A DNA stretch of 64,000 nt from Allium sativum (taxonomy: Eukaryota; Streptophyta; Magnoliopsida; Asparagales; Amaryllidaceae): assembly GCA_030737875.1 (NCBI GenBank), contig CM060922.1, positions 229,008,335 to 229,072,334 on the forward strand, given 5' to 3'. The position numbers and the translations under genes were made by a program. The notes under the pieces are model-generated. The model saw nothing but the letters and a program-made list of their open reading frames with translations. It did not search any database and had not been told where the DNA came from. Shown piece by piece: positions 10,600 to 23,538 of the stretch (position 1 is the first letter of the stretch; every line of letters starts with the position of its first letter).

Positions 10600-11050
10600 A
10601 CACATATCGGAAAATCTAACCGTTGGATTTCTACAAAGTCTATATCAGTGGGAAGATATTCCCAAAGCGAACCCAACGGTTCCAGTTTCGTGAAAATCCG
10701 ACGGTCGGATCTTCCACACTAGTCGTTTGAAGTTACGGTTTCAAAATTCGAACTACAGCGTCGTTATTCGATTTAATTTAATTATATTTATATTTATATA
10801 TATATAAATGATTGTGGCGCTGTTTTTCTTCAGATTTGAATTAAACATTCTGGACAATCCAACCGTTGGATTTTTACAAGGTTGGTGCCGTTGGGAAGAT
10901 ATTTCCAAGGCGAACCCAGCGGTTGCGGTTTCGGGAAAATCCGATGGTCGGATTTCTCATACTAATCGTTTCAAATTACGATTCCGAAACACGAACTGCA
11001 CGGCTTCGATTCCTTTCAATTATATTTATATTTATATATATAAATATAGT
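10600..11050 (-). repeat. Tandem duplication, about 244 bp, inside the LTR
   Basis: The blocks beginning at the CCGTTGGATTT motifs near 10619 and 10863 align over their length: GGGAAGATAT, then GCGAACCCA, ATCCGA.GGTCGGAT and a closing TATATTTATAT run. The two halves have diverged clearly, and the duplication is shared by the right LTR (about 21140-21590). It therefore predates this insertion. Confidence 0.8.
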
Positions 11051-12035
11051 TCATTCTTTAATTCCAACTATAGTTCATTCTATATTTTCAACTTCGTTTT
11101 CACTTCAAATATTTCACTAACGCCTTAATATTTCGAAAAATTTCGCCATTACCTCCTTTGTACGGGGAGGGGTTTGGAAATTTATTGGGCCGTGTTAGGT
11201 ACCCAATAAATCCTAAAAAGCATCCACATATTTATAGTGATATATTCTGGTGTTTACGGGGGAATATGTACAGATAATCACTCCAGAGAATAAATTCTCG
11301 TCACCCCCGTTTCCGTGTGGAAATAAATAGTCCATGTGTCGTATCTAATAACTAGAGCGACGTGATTTTTGTCAACTCCAGACCCGTGAGGGGTTTTTAT
11401 TAATCTGGCAATTTATCGTTATATTTTATATAGTCCATATCAGTCATTAGTTCAACCTGTAGTATAAAATCATCGCCATACAAGCCTCTCGCTCGTATGG
11501 TAAAACTTCCACCTCGTCACACAAGCTCCAATTGCTTATGTGGAATATGATGAAGTATGCCTATCGTCAAGGAGTATGCCATGTAGTGTAGTTCAAAATT
11601 AATTGTTACTGTCCTATGGCGACGTTTATTATTTCACATAGAATTACCAGCACTCCGCATCCAATGGCATTCACAGGAGTTGATATAAAAATAAAATTGC
11701 GCAGCCAACTCATCAAGGTTTACCTATTTGTCGGGCACGCAAATAATTTCTTTACTCTACAGCTAATCCATTTTTCCTGTTAAACACATGTATATATATG
11801 CAGAACAAAGCTAATAATAATATTTCTAGCAACTATTATTTATTTCAACACGTGTGTATTTTTATCAAAGCGTATATATGATAAAAGAAATATTTTTATC
11901 TTCAAAAATATTTATTCAACACGTGAATGTTTTTAACACTTCATATTCACAATAAAAATGTAGTTTTTATTGTCTATTCATTTTATTTTAAAATACGATA
12001 ACATTCAACACATGAATTTCAATTCACAACATGAA

Positions 12036-12540
12036 TATTCTATATAGTTTGTATATATATAAAAATGTGATTTTTATTGCTAAAGCTATTTGTTTAAATT
12101 CAAATAATATTCAACACATGAATTTTGATTCAACGAATGAATTTCCACTCAACACATGAATATTCGCTATAGTTTGAATATATTTAAAAATGTGATTTTT
12201 ATCGCTAAAGCTATTTGTTTAAATTCAAATAATATTCAACACATGAATTTTCAACTCAACGAATGAATTGCAACTCAACACATGAATATTCGCTATAGTT
12301 TGAATATATATAAAAATGTGATTTTTATCGCTAAAGCTATTTGTTTAAATTCAAATAATATTCAACACATGAATTTTGATTCAACGAATGAATTTCCACT
12401 CAACACATGAATATTCGCTATAGTTTGAATATATATAAAAATGTGATTTTTATCGCTAAAGCTATTTGTTTAAATTCAAATAATATTCAACACATGAATT
12501 TCAACTCAACGAATGAATTGCAACTCAACACATGAATATT
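12036..12540 (-). repeat. 125-bp tandem array inside the LTR
   Basis: About four units start at 12036, 12161, 12287 and 12412, each with TATTCGCTATAGTTTGAATA-like sequence, GTGATTTTTATCGC and CAACACATGAAT motifs. The right LTR carries the matching array at about 22570-23090. Shorter CAACACATGAAT-type repeats flank it. There is no coding content. Confidence 0.88.
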
Positions 12541-13391
12541 GGTTTCAACATATGTAATTTATTTCAACGAATGAAAATTATTCTAACACATGAATATTTC
12601 AGGAAATTTCGGCAGCATAACGGCAGGGTAGTTAAAACCGGGACCGTCCCTAGTACGGCTCCTCGCTCTACCTTAAAACCTCGCGGTTTTTGACAATGGG
12701 GATCATGCATCTAGTTCGCACGCAGGCGGCATGTTTTATTTTCAATTCCATAATCCTATTCTAATTTGTTTCAACCACAAGAGGGTATTTTTCAACCACA
12801 ATATCAACCACAAACAATTATTTCCAACCATTCGTCATACCACATAATATCACGTCAATCACAAGCAATAAATATCGTCCATGGTCTGTGGACGAGGGGA
12901 GTATATATATATATATATATATATTATATTATATTATAATTCACTTGCATTTCATCACAATTCAAAGCATATATGTTCCATTCAACGCTTGTATAATTTA
13001 TACATCGCTAATATAACTTATACAACACATGTACATGAGGTATACAATGCGTATATAATTTACACTTCGCTTATATAATTTATACAACGCGATACCATCA
13101 CACAATTTAGTTTAGATTCCTCACATTGGTTATTGCAGTGCTAAAAATCGTAGGAAGATCAGAAAAATCCGCGGCTTCTTCTAGAATGTAGAGAGCCTCC
13201 TTGCGGTCACGGTGTCTCCTGTTTCATCGAATTTCGTTAACGAACGAAAAAGATTTATTTTTCAAAGTTTTGCAACGCTTTATAGTGTTATTTTCATTTC
13301 AGAATAATAAAGGTCGTACCTTTATTTTTGATTCGAAACTAGGGTTGAAAAATTCGTGAAATCTATCGATTGTTGCTTCGATCAGGTGGTG

Positions 13392-13399
13392 CCACGTGG
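13392..13399. promoter_or_regulatory. Perfect G-box (CCACGTGG) in the LTR GC-rich island
   Basis: CCACGTGG is the palindromic core bound by plant bZIP and bHLH factors. It lies about 1.1 kb from the transcriptional 5' end of the LTR, in a GC-rich segment that contrasts with the AT-rich rest. The right LTR keeps it at 34677-34684. Regulatory function is inferred only from the motif. Confidence 0.45.
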
Positions 13400-14516
13400 A
13401 AGAGCTACGAACCAGCTCCCTGTCGGTGGTGGTGTGGTTCCCTTCGGTGGTCGGAGGAAGGCGGCGCGGCGTCAGAAAGGTGGCGACTTCCTCGGCGTGG
13501 TTCACGCGATATAGGCGATGGTGGAGGGCGGCGTTTGGTCGGATGTGAAGAGGGGACGAAGGCGAGTGGAGTGGTGGTGGTGGCGCGGCTTAGCGTCGCC
13601 TGTGGCGGCGGGAAAACGAAGGGGAAGGTTCGAGCTCGAGGAACCGTCGATATCGTCTAAGGCGGCTAGGGTTTTTAAGACTTTTTTTTTAAAGAAAAAT
13701 TCCTATTGGTCGAGACTTTATAGGAAAATTTAAATAGTGTTTTTGCAAACGAACTCGAAATCAAACCCAACGACTGTCACCCCTAGCTAAATACCCCCAT
13801 TCCGGACACAATGGGATATGTTTCGTTGGCCAATTCGACTGTTACAGTCAGTTATTTTTCAAATTAAAATATAAAACATTCAATATTTAATTTGAACGTA
13901 CATTTCAATTTGCCAGGGCCCCAAACTGAATCGAAAAATTCCAGAAAAATAAATCTAGCTTTGTTTTGACGATACGGTCCTAACAAAACCAGTTTCGTCG
14001 AATTCTGAGCTCGTTTGAAAAACGGCCATTTTTAGGTCGACCCATTTTAACAGAAATTGACCAATCACATTTTCTTTTGCCCCGCTCACATACTAGCTTC
14101 AAAAATTATGAAATTTGAAACTTAGCAATAGTTTGACATCCCGGACCCAACAAAAGTGGTTTCGTCAAATTCCGAGGTCGTATGCAAAATATCTATTTTC
14201 AAGGGCTATATATGCTATATAGCGACCTTTCTGAAAATTCATTTGGCCATAACTTTTGATTCCCGCTATGAAACTTCGATTTTTCAGATTCGTTAGAAAG
14301 GTATTCATAAACAGATTTAAATATTTTCAGTTTCGCTAAAATCCGTTATATTTTCCACCCGGTACAGTCAGACAAAGTTTGTATTCAAAATTTCAAACTG
14401 CAATACTATACCTAATTCTTTATTTTATTGAAATATGCTATTTCAATTATTCAAATTCTTTGGTATTAATCAATTTTAAAATTTTAAAATTGGTTCATAT
14501 TTTCTGGGTTATTACA

Positions 14517-14529
14517 ATCTCCCCCACTT
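14517..14529 (-). other. Polypurine tract of the chromovirus
   Basis: The minus strand reads AAGTGGGGGAGAT immediately before the TGTAATAACC start of the 3' LTR. This is the expected place and composition for plus-strand priming. Confidence 0.85.
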
Positions 14530-14617
14530 AAAACTTTTCGTCCTCGAAAAGGAAATAACAGCCAAGTAGGAAATAAAATGTAAATGCAAAGTATTGTAAA
14601 GATACCTCGCACCGGAG

Positions 14618-15079
14618 TTAGTCAGAGATGTCCACTCTGCATTTGGGGTAGGCTTGTTTAATGCTTTCCTCAGTCTCCCAAGTACAGTCTCTAGGATCAC
14701 TACTCCACTGCACCTTGACTAAATGAATCTTTTTGCTCAGCTCTCTAGTTTCTTTGCCAACTATCTTTAATGGCTCTCTTCTGAGCGCTAATTCTGGAGT
14801 TATGTCTATATCCTGTTGCGCTGCTTCTTCTACAATAAGATCTGGATCATGAACATGTTTTCTGAGTTGAGATACATGGAACACATCATGTACACCAGGC
14901 AACCAATCAGGTAATGAAACCCTATATGCAAGAGTTCCAATCCGTTCAAGTATAGGAAAGGGACCAATAAATCTCGGTGCCAACTTCCCAGTCTTGCCAA
15001 ATCTGATTACTCCTCGCATTGGAGAAACTCTTAAATAAACATAATCGCCAATGGCAAATGATAAATCTCTTCTTCTCAC
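14618..15079 (-). pseudogene. Integrase C-terminal domain with chromodomain-like tail
   Basis: The 153-residue frame contains GDYVYLRVSPMRGVIRFGK and KLAPRFIGPFPILERIG, the conserved C-terminal integrase block, then VFHVSQLRKHV. It ends with VKVQWSSDPRDCTWETEESIKQAYP, which resembles the chromodomain of chromoviruses (known to steer integration through histone contacts). It is offset by a frameshift from the catalytic frame at 15076-15420. The end of the polyprotein is the stop at 14618. Confidence 0.88.
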
Positions 15080-15420
15080 ATCAACATAACTTTTCTGTCA
15101 GCTCGCTTCTTAATGAAATCGACTTTATCTGATGCCTCTTGAATCATATCGGGCCCTAACACAAGTCTGTTGCTAGGTTCTACCCAACATGCGGGAGATC
15201 TGCACGGTCTACCGTATAATGCTTCAAATGGAGACATTCCCAGACTTGCTTGATAGCTGTTGTTGTAAGAGAATTCGGCTAAATGTAAGTGATCTTCCCA
15301 TGAGCCTCCAAAATCAATAACGCAAGCCCGCAGTAAATCTTCTAGAATTCTATTCACCCGCTCAGTTTGGCCGTCTGTCTGAGGGTGATAAGCGGTGCTT
15401 AGATTCAATTTGGATCCCAA
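15076..15420 (-). pseudogene. Integrase catalytic core, second part
   Basis: It contains LSTAYHPQTDGQTERVNRIL with the catalytic Glu, then FGGSWEDHLHLAEFSYNNSY and ALYGRPCRSP. It follows the first part of the core (15405-16379) after a frameshift close to 15420-15470 and is itself followed by a frame change near 15076. Confidence 0.88.
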
Positions 15421-16379
15421 TTCTGTCTGGAATGCTTCCCAGAATTTGCTAGTAAACAGGGATCTCTATCACTGACTATATTGAGCGGCACTCCATGTAG
15501 TTTAACTATTTCTTTGAAGTAAATCTGTGCTAAACTTTGAGACGTTCTGTTGGATCGGACAGGTATGAAATGGGCAGTCTTCGTGAAGCGATCTACGATT
15601 ACCCATATACTATCGTTTCCTTTCTTAGTTCGAGGCAAACCATCAATGAAGTCCATCGAGATTTGCTCCCGCTTCCATCCTGGAATTTCTAAGGGTTGTA
15701 ATAATCCAGCCAATTTCTGCTGATCACTCTTAACTAGCTGACAAGTGGGGCATCTACTAACATATAATGAAATATCTCTTTTCAAAGCTCTCCACCAGAA
15801 TGTGCATTTGATATCGTTATACATTTTGCTCACACCAGGATGGATACTTAATTTGGACTTGTGGCACTCATCAAGTATTTCTCTTCTGAGCTCAGGAAGA
15901 TTTGGGATGCAAATTCTGCCCTTTAATCTAAGAACTCCTTTGTCATCGAGTCGGAAGCTTGTGGATTCACCTCCCTTGACTCTCTGACTGACTCTTTGAA
16001 TAAATTCATCATCTTTCTGTAGGGTCGAGATCCTGTCAATTAATGAAGATGTGATGACAAAACTGCCGATGATTTCATTCTTTCTGCTGAGCGCATCTGC
16101 TACAACATTGGCTTTCCCCGGAGTGTATAGAATTTCAAAATCGTATGCTGCAAGGAATTCTAACCAACGCTGTTGTCTCAAATTTAGATCTTTCTGAGTG
16201 AATAGATATTTCAAGGATTGATGATCCGTGAATAGTTCGAACTTCTCGCCCAGTAAATAATGCCTCCAGATTCTTAAAGCAAACACGATAGCTAATAACT
16301 CAAGATCATGAGTTGCATAGTTTCTTTCATGCGGCTTCAGCTGACGGCTGGCATAAGCGACCACTTGGCCTTTTTGCAT
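15405..16379 (-). pseudogene. RNase H and integrase N-terminal half
   Basis: The 324-residue frame starts in RNase H ([20 protein letters not shown], then [11 protein letters not shown] and [11 protein letters not shown]). It passes into the integrase zinc finger (H..H around [20 protein letters not shown]) and the catalytic core start ([19 protein letters not shown]). After SDRDP the frame departs from the family pattern, marking the frameshift into 15076-15420. An in-frame TGA near 16412 separates it from the preceding RNase H start. Confidence 0.9.
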
Positions 16380-16607
16380 TAATACTGCTCCTAGCCCTCT
16401 AATAGAAGCATCTATTCATACAATCAAGTCTTGGTTGCCTTCTATAATTGTCAATACTGGAGCGGTTGTCAACTTCAGTTTCAGCTCCTGGAAAGCTTCT
16501 TCACATTCGGGAGTCCATTTGAATTTCTCATGCTTCTTTGTAAGCTTTGTCAATACACCAGATATCTTTGAAAAATCCTGAACGAATTTCCGATAGTAAC
16601 TAGCCAA
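16380..16607 (-). pseudogene. RT-RNase H junction of the chromovirus
   Basis: It reads [13 protein letters not shown], then KFKWTPECEEAFQELK, the conserved link between palm/thumb and RNase H. A TGA near 16412 interrupts it just before the RNase H motif MDAS. A frameshift near 16600 separates it from the RT frame. Confidence 0.85.
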
Positions 16608-17290
16608 TCCAAGGAAACTTCGAACTTCTGTGGGGGTTGTAGGTTGTTCCAGTTCTGAATCGCTGTAATTTTGCTTGGATCTACAGCAATCCCTTCTTTT
16701 GATACGACATGGCCTAGGAACTTAACTTCATCCTGCCAGAAGACACACTTAGAAAATTTAGCTTTCAAGACATTTCTCCTCAGAATCTTCAACACTTGTT
16801 CTAAATGTTTTGCATGCTCGCCTTCCGACTTGGAGTAGATTAAAATGTCATCGATGAAGACTAGCACAAATTTATTCAATACACCACGGAACACTCTGTT
16901 CATAAGATCGACGAAGTATGCCGGAGTGTTACACAAGCCGAACGGCATTACTAACCATTCGTAGAATAAATCGAGACCCCTGAAGGCTTTCAAAGGAACA
17001 CAGTCTTCTGCTATACGTAATTGGTGGAAACCCGTAGCTAGGTCCATTCTGGAGAATATTGTTACTCCATTTAATTGATCTAACAGATCGTCTATACGGG
17101 GCAAGGGATATTTGTTCTTCAGTGTTTGCTTATTGAGATCTCGGTAATCAACACATAGTCTTAGAGTACCGTCTGATTTCGGGACAAATACTACAGCTGC
17201 TCCCCAAGCTGAAAAGCTCGGTCTAATCAAACCTTTCCAAAGTAATTCTCGGGTTTGACCACCTAACTCTTCTTTTTCTTTCGGGGCCAT
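16550..17290 (-). pseudogene. Reverse transcriptase of the chromovirus
   Basis: The 246-residue frame includes [65 protein letters not shown] and the catalytic [24 protein letters not shown] follows. The catalytic core is intact; the frame shifts at the end (about 16600). A one-base loss near 17310 separates it from the upstream linker, where the downstream sequence makes sense only one frame over. Confidence 0.92.
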
Positions 17291-17307
17291 TCTTCTAATT
17301 GGATGTA

Positions 17308-17658
17308 CTACTGGTCGGCGTTAGGAATTAAATCTACCCTGAATTCAATTTCTCTTTGCGGCGGTAAGTTTTCTACTTCTTCGAACACATCCGCGTAATT
17401 TTTAACGACCGGTATCTTTTCTAATGAAGGGGGAGTAACTTCTAAAGAAGACCAAAATTCTGTTCTATTAATTTCTAAGCCATGGCATGGTATACATATA
17501 GGTCCAAGCTTCATCTTGACTTTAACGATTCGTTCGGCACATCTAACTTTAGCCTTATATTTGGTTAACCATTCCAAACCGAGAATAACATCGAATTCCA
17601 ATAGATTCATGATTATCAAGTTGACGGGAAACTTGTAGAAGGAATAGGAGATAGGCAC
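17308..17658 (-). pseudogene. Protease C-terminal part and linker
   Basis: It contains FDVILGLEWLTKYKAKVRC, the end of the Ty3 protease domain, then a linker ending [15 protein letters not shown] before the frameshift into RT. It is joined to the protease start (17700-18341) through a stop and a frame change around 17650-17700. Confidence 0.85.
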
Positions 17659-17699
17659 TTTGCAGTATGAACTGAGACAGTAGAACCTCCTATCGGGTT

Positions 17700-18341
17700 T
17701 TAAACTTTAATTGATTTTTTTAGATCTCTTACTTTTAACTTCAACTTACTAACAGTGTTACTAGAAATGAAGCTACGTGATGCACCAGTATCAAAAAGTA
17801 CAGAAACATGAATATTTTTAATGGTAAGGGTACCTCCCAAGACGTCGGGTTTACCCGATCCATCGGTGGTAGCTGGCGGGGTCTTCCCGTCGTACACATG
17901 AGCCACTTGTGCATTCTGTTTCAGAGGACAGTTCCTACTATAGTGCCCTTTCTTATGGCAGTTGTAGCATTCGGCGAAGTCTGGATTTGCCTTAGGCTTC
18001 CTCGAAGCTTTGCACACATTAGAAAAATGACCTGGCTTCCCGCAGTTGTAGCAATTTCCTTTGGGGATCTTTCCAGGTTTCTGAGTAGCGGCCGCGGTAA
18101 TGCTAGACTCTGGCTGATCTACTGAAGCCTTGCGCTTATTTCCAGCTTGGCTTTTGGCGTGGTCTTGGCTGGCGTGTCTTTCATCCATATCTTCATAATT
18201 GCAAGACATTTCTACCAATTCTGAGAAGGAGAGTTTGATGTTGCTCATAGCTCTGTCATGGTACTTGCGCTTTAGCCTAAATATAAATCTCTTGTTCTTT
18301 GCTTTGTTAGTCATAATAAGCTCTGGAGCATAGCGCGACAA
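17700..18341 (-). pseudogene. Gag C-terminus with two zinc knuckles, plus protease active site
   Basis: The 213-residue frame has two CCHC knuckles, CYNCGKPGHFSNVC and CYNCHKKGHYSRNC (nucleocapsid RNA binding), then the protease active site VLFDTGASRSFIS. A TAG at about 18340 divides it from the gag N-terminal frame although the sequence is otherwise continuous. A TAA at its end interrupts the protease. Confidence 0.92.
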
Positions 18342-18830
18342 CTAGGTGAATCTATTGAGGTAATCCTGGATAGAGAGATCTCCTTGCTGGAGATTAGCAA
18401 ACTGCTCTCGCATCCTCTCTAGAGCCTGCTCAGGTACAAACTTCTCGTTGAACATGGTTTTGAATTGCTCCCAGGTTCTGACAGTACCTGCTACATCTTC
18501 TGAGGTGATGGCATCCCACCACAGCTCTGCTTCCTCCTGTAGGAGCCAAGTACCTAGTCGTGCTTTGTTGTTGGTTCCCAAACCCATGCCTTCAAAGATC
18601 TTCTCACAGGTCTTCAACCAAGCTATAGCCTCTGTCACTGTACCAGTGCCAGAAAAGGGTTTTCCCCCAAGGTTCTTATACCTCTTCGCTACTCTATCTA
18701 GCTCGAAGTCCTCGGGTGCTGGTGGCTGAACAATAGGGCCTCCCTCAACTACGGGGATATTCCCCCGTCCTCCTGCTACTCCTGCTCGGCCTCCACGGCC
18801 TCCTCTAGCTGCTGCTGCTCGTGTAGCCAT
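18342..18830 (-). pseudogene. Gag N-terminal and capsid part of the chromovirus
   Basis: The 162-residue frame starts MATRAAAARGGRGGRAG, a Gly/Arg-rich head, and continues through NLGGKPFSGTG, AIAWLKTCEKIF, EEAELWWDAITS, FKTMFNEKFVP and LQQGDLSIQDYLNRFT, the retrotransposon gag domain. It ends at the single in-frame TAG that splits gag. The start Met is about 250 bp from the primer binding site, a normal leader length. Confidence 0.92.
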
Positions 18831-19076
18831 CAGAAAGAGTACTGTATAAGCAAGAAAAGAGTCAAGCTCACAGATTTGATAATTTTAATATATGATAAAG
18901 CAGGGGAACATAAGGAAAAGTAATGATGTACTGATCAAATTGTTTGGCTAATCTGCTTAGCTCATTCTAGGACATTGCTAATCCTATCTCTAATGAGCTA
19001 CTCGCCTTAGAACACTACTGATTCTATTCTGATGAGGTGTTTAATGTGTTAGATCCCGGAACTAAGGTTAACCAAA
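18831..19076 (-). other. Untranslated leader of the chromovirus
   Basis: This is the sequence between the primer binding site and the gag start. I see no motif beyond the expected leader. It would contain the packaging signal, which cannot be identified by eye. Confidence 0.6.
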
Positions 19077-19088
19077 GCTCTGATACCA
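19077..19088 (-). other. Primer binding site, initiator tRNA-Met type
   Basis: The minus strand reads TGGTATCAGAGC, the usual plant initiator tRNA-Met site, two bases from the LTR end at 19091. It fixes orientation and the LTR boundary. Confidence 0.92.
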
Positions 19089-19090
19089 AC

Positions 19091-22000
19091 TGTGACGATC
19101 CCAAAATCCGAGGAGCAGTATTAAGGATAATCATTGGAATATAACACATCAATCATCATAGCAGAGTACAGATAATAGCAAAAACAATAAATAGAATAAT
19201 TCACATGAATATGACAGCGGAATCACAACATGTAACAACATCAGAATAGCACAGCGTAGGATATAACTTAGTAAATAAAAGAGAAGTGATCAGTCATCAT
19301 CGCCAGAGGCGGAATACATACATGTAGTGAGACATAATAAGGGTATCAGTCTACATCGCCGAAGGCGGTACATACACATACAATAAGAAGTACTGAAAGT
19401 AAAGCAGTCTGCATCGCCAGTGGCGGAATCATAATATAAGTATAATAATGGCGGAAAATGTCAAAGTCGTCTCTGTGAAGTCAGCCTCGCCATAAGCCAA
19501 AATGCAATCTATGCAACAGTGCAGAGCCAAAAACAACCTATCACCTATGTACTAGGCTGCCCATGTGAAAATAAGGGCACCCGCGTTTGCAAAGTGAAAC
19601 AAACAACGAGTCAGTCATGGGGACTGGTATGACGAATCTATTTAACAGTTAAACAACAGTAATAAGCAAATCATAGGACCACGCCACTTTCGCGGAACGG
19701 GTTTACTCCAGTGATTGCTAGTGCGTTTTAAAACAAAGTAAATTCTTTTAAAACAATGCAATAGATTTTAAAAAGAATGAAGCCATTATAAGACTCAGGT
19801 CCCATCACACAATGCAACGCAAGCCGGAGGATAGAGTTTTACCTTATAATGGCCAAATATGCTTGATACGTATAAAGAAAAATCAATTGATATTATTACT
19901 AGTGCATATATGTTTCAAAAGAGAATAGCATCATAAATATCAATCATAGGCGGCATAGCTACCATCTACTATGTCGCCATACTAGTTCTACAATCGAGTC
20001 CGTTATTTCGTATTTGAAATTGGATTTCCGTCATGAGTCGAGGCAAGGGGCAAGCTCCTCTCCGCTTCGAGACACTCTAGCGAATGCCTTAGGACTACAC
20101 ACTCTGGGTAACCCTGGATCCTCCAAGGCCGGTCCTCTCTTACGTTTGAGGATTAATTATTCCTGAACACACGTTTCCCGGTCCTTACAGACCTATAATC
20201 GAGGCGCCTCGCATTCCAACAACCACATAGGTGAAAAATAGATATAAATGTCAGGGCTGGTAAGTCACTGACACCACCATTGCTAGAAAGAAACGTCATG
20301 CTCTCCTTGGGTCCTTATCCCGTTTTTGACTCATACCGAGGTGTGAGGCTCGCGAATCCACGCTATACACAAAGCCAGGCCACGTAGACCGTGCTTTGAT
20401 CATCATCCACAAGACTTTGCTTTGCAACAGAAGCCTTGATCACAGCATCTTAGCATGCCACATAGGCAATCAATTCCATACGATTGATTTCTATCGATAT
20501 ATAACCTCTGAGCTCGTACGTCTCAGAGAAGGGCGTTAAGCAAAAGAATAAATTCTCCGCCGCCAAACAGAGATCAATCAGTATAGAACAAAATCCAATG
20601 TCAGACACATAGTCCATTTACAAGTCCGTTCTTGGTCTGAACGAAACCGGAGGCGTCAAATTCCTCGTATATCTGTCCAATCAACACATACGTTTAGACG
20701 GCTACAACTTCCGTCCCTTTCCGGTAGCAACTCCGGTCAGGAACCTCAGCAGCGCCCATCCAACCGATACGAAGATCGTCGGTCTTGAATCGTCTTTGCA
20801 TTATCCAATTCGAATCGCTCAATAAATTATTTGAAATGGGGGTTAGCTCGACCTTTTCAAATAATTCACGTAATTAGAATTTAAATCGATTATTTCCATG
20901 GTTATATTATTCGGCATCCATCTTTCAGTTCTTTAGTGTTATTTTCGTGTCAAGCACATACAACCATCAAATATCAAACAATTCAAGCCCAATTGGTCTA
21001 TTTGCAATCTATATTGCTTATAATATTTTATAACGATTTTTCGCCATTTTATTTATTTAAAAATGGCCATATTTAATTAAACGACGTTTCAGGTCGTGCC
21101 GTGACACTAGTGCTGTTTTCCCCCTAATTTGTTTTACACATATCGGAAAATCTAACCGTTGGATTTCTACAAAGTCTATATCAGTGGGAAGATATTCCCA
21201 AAGCGAACCCAACGGTTCCAGTTTCGTGAAAATCCGACGGTCGGATCTTCCACACTAGTCGTTTGAAGTTACGGTTTCAAAATTCGAACTGCAGCATCGT
21301 TATTCGATTTAATTTAATTATATTTATATTTATATATAAATATAAACGATTCTCGCGCTGTTTTTCTTCAGATTTGAATTAAACATTCCGGACAATCCAA
21401 CCGTTGGATTTTTACAAGGTTGGTGCCGTTGGGAAGATATTTCCAAGGCAAACCCAGCGGTTGCGGTTTCGGGAAAATCCGATGGTCGGATTTCTCGTAC
21501 TAATCGTTTCAAATTACGATTCCGAAACACGAACTGCACGGCTTCGATTCCTTTTAATTATATTTATATATATATATAAATATAGTTCATTCTATAATTC
21601 CAACTATAGTTCATTCTATATTTTCAACTTCGTTTTCACTTCAAATATTTCACTAATGCCTTAATATTTCGAAAAATTTCGCCATAACCTCCTTTGTACG
21701 GGGAGGGGTTTGGAAATTTATTGGGCCGTGTTAGGTACCCAATAAATCCTAAAAAGCATCCACATATTTATAGTGATATATTCTGGTGTTTACGGGGGAG
21801 TATGTACAGATAATCACTCCAGAGAATAAATTCTCGTCACCCCGTTTCCGTGTGTAAATAAATAGTCCATGTGTCGTATCTAATAACTAGAGCGACGCGA
21901 TTTTTGTCAACTCCAGACCCGTGTGGGGTTTTTATTAATCTGGCAATTTATCGTTATATTTTATATAGTCCATATCAGTAATTAGTTCAACCTGTAGTAT

Positions 22001-23538
22001 AAAATCATCGCCATACAAGCCTCTCGCTCGTATGATAAAACTTCCACCTCGTCACACAAGCTCCAATTGCTTATGTGGAATATGATGAAGTATGCCTATC
22101 GTCAAAGAGTATGCCATGTAGTGTAGTTCAAAATTAATTGTTACTATCCTATGGCGACGTTTATTATTTCACACAGAATAACCAGCACTCCGCATCCAAT
22201 GGCATTCACAGGAGTTGATATAAAAATAAAATTGCGCAGCCAACTCATCAAGGTTTACCTATTTGTCGGGCACGCAAATAATTTCTTACAGCTAATCCAT
22301 TTTTCCTGTTCAACACATGTATATATATGCAGAACAAAGCTAATAATAATATTTCTAGCAACTATTATTTATTTCAACACGTGTGTATTTTTATCAAAGC
22401 GTATATTTGATAAAAGAAATATTTTTATCTTCAAAAATATTTATTCAACACGTGAATGTTTTTAACACTTCATATTCACAATAAAAATGTAGTTTTTATT
22501 GTCTATTCATTTTATTTTAAAATACGATAACATTCAACACATGAATTTCAACTCGACGAAGGAATTTCAATTCAACACATGAATATTCTATATAGTTTGT
22601 ATATATATAAAAATGTGATTTTTATCGCTAAAGCTATTTGTTTAAATTCAAATAATATTCAACACATGAATTTTGATTCAATGAATGAATTTTCACTCAA
22701 CACATGAATATTCGCTATAGTTTGAATATATATAAAAATGTGATTTTTATCGCTAAAGCTATTTGTTTAAATTCAAATAATATTCAACACATGAATTTTC
22801 AACTCAACGAATGAATTGCAACTCAACACATGAATATTCGCTATAGTTTGAATATATATAAAAATGTGATTTTTATCGCTAAAGCTATTTGTTTAAATTC
22901 AAATAATATTCAACACATGAATTTTGATTCAACGAATGAATTTCCACTCAACACATGAATATTCGCTATAGTTTGAATATATATAAAAATGTGATTTTTA
23001 TCGCAAAAGCTATTTGTTTAAATTCAAATAATATTCAACACATGAATTACAACTCAACGAATGAATTGCAACTCAACACATGAATATTGGTTTCAACATA
23101 TGTAATTTATTTCAACGAATGAAAATTATTCTAACACATGAATATTTCAGGAAATTTCGGTAGCATAACGGCAGGGTAGTTAAAACCGGGACCGTCCCTA
23201 GTACGGTTCCTCGCTCTACCTTAAATCCTCGCGGTTTTTGACAATGGGGATCATGCATCTAGTTCGCACGCAGGCGGCATGTTTTATTTTTAATTCCATA
23301 ATCCTATTCTAATTTGTTTCAACCACAAGAGGATATTTTTCAACCACAATATCAACCACAAACAATTATTTCCAACCATTCGTCATACCACATAATATCA
23401 CGTCAATCACAAGCAATAAATATCGTCCATGGTCTGTGGACGAGGGGAGTATATATATATATATATAATATTATATTATAATTCACTTGCATTTCATCAC
23501 AATTCAAAGCATATATGTTCCATTCAACGCTTGTATAA
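19091..23538 (-). repeat. 5' LTR of the chromovirus, first segment (before the nested element)
   Basis: It aligns with 8555-12990 of the left LTR, including both hairpins (19782-19853 and 20506-20528), the 244-bp duplication and the 125-bp array (about 22570-23090). The alignment stops at GTATAA/23538, where the nested gypsy begins. Confidence 0.93.

Larger units (their letters stand above)
8555..14516 (-). repeat. 3' LTR (left copy), 5,962 bp
   Basis: It starts TGTGACGATC and ends GGTTATTACA on the + strand, giving TGT/ACA termini. It aligns along its whole length with 19091-23538 plus 34278-35798. It contains three small CGCC-GGCG hairpins near 8765-8889, two longer hairpins (9245-9316 and 9969-9991), a 244-bp duplication (10600-11050), a 125-bp tandem array (12036-12540), a TA microsatellite (about 12901-12937) and a GC-rich island with a G-box (13370-13660). 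There are no protein genes. The open frames in the GC-rich island look like by-products of composition. Confidence 0.93.

Noticed and set aside
13299..13733. GC-rich open frames on both strands, also at 34658-35053
   Set aside because: Frames exist on both strands because of composition, differ between LTR copies in ends, and have no domain motif. I describe the island instead.
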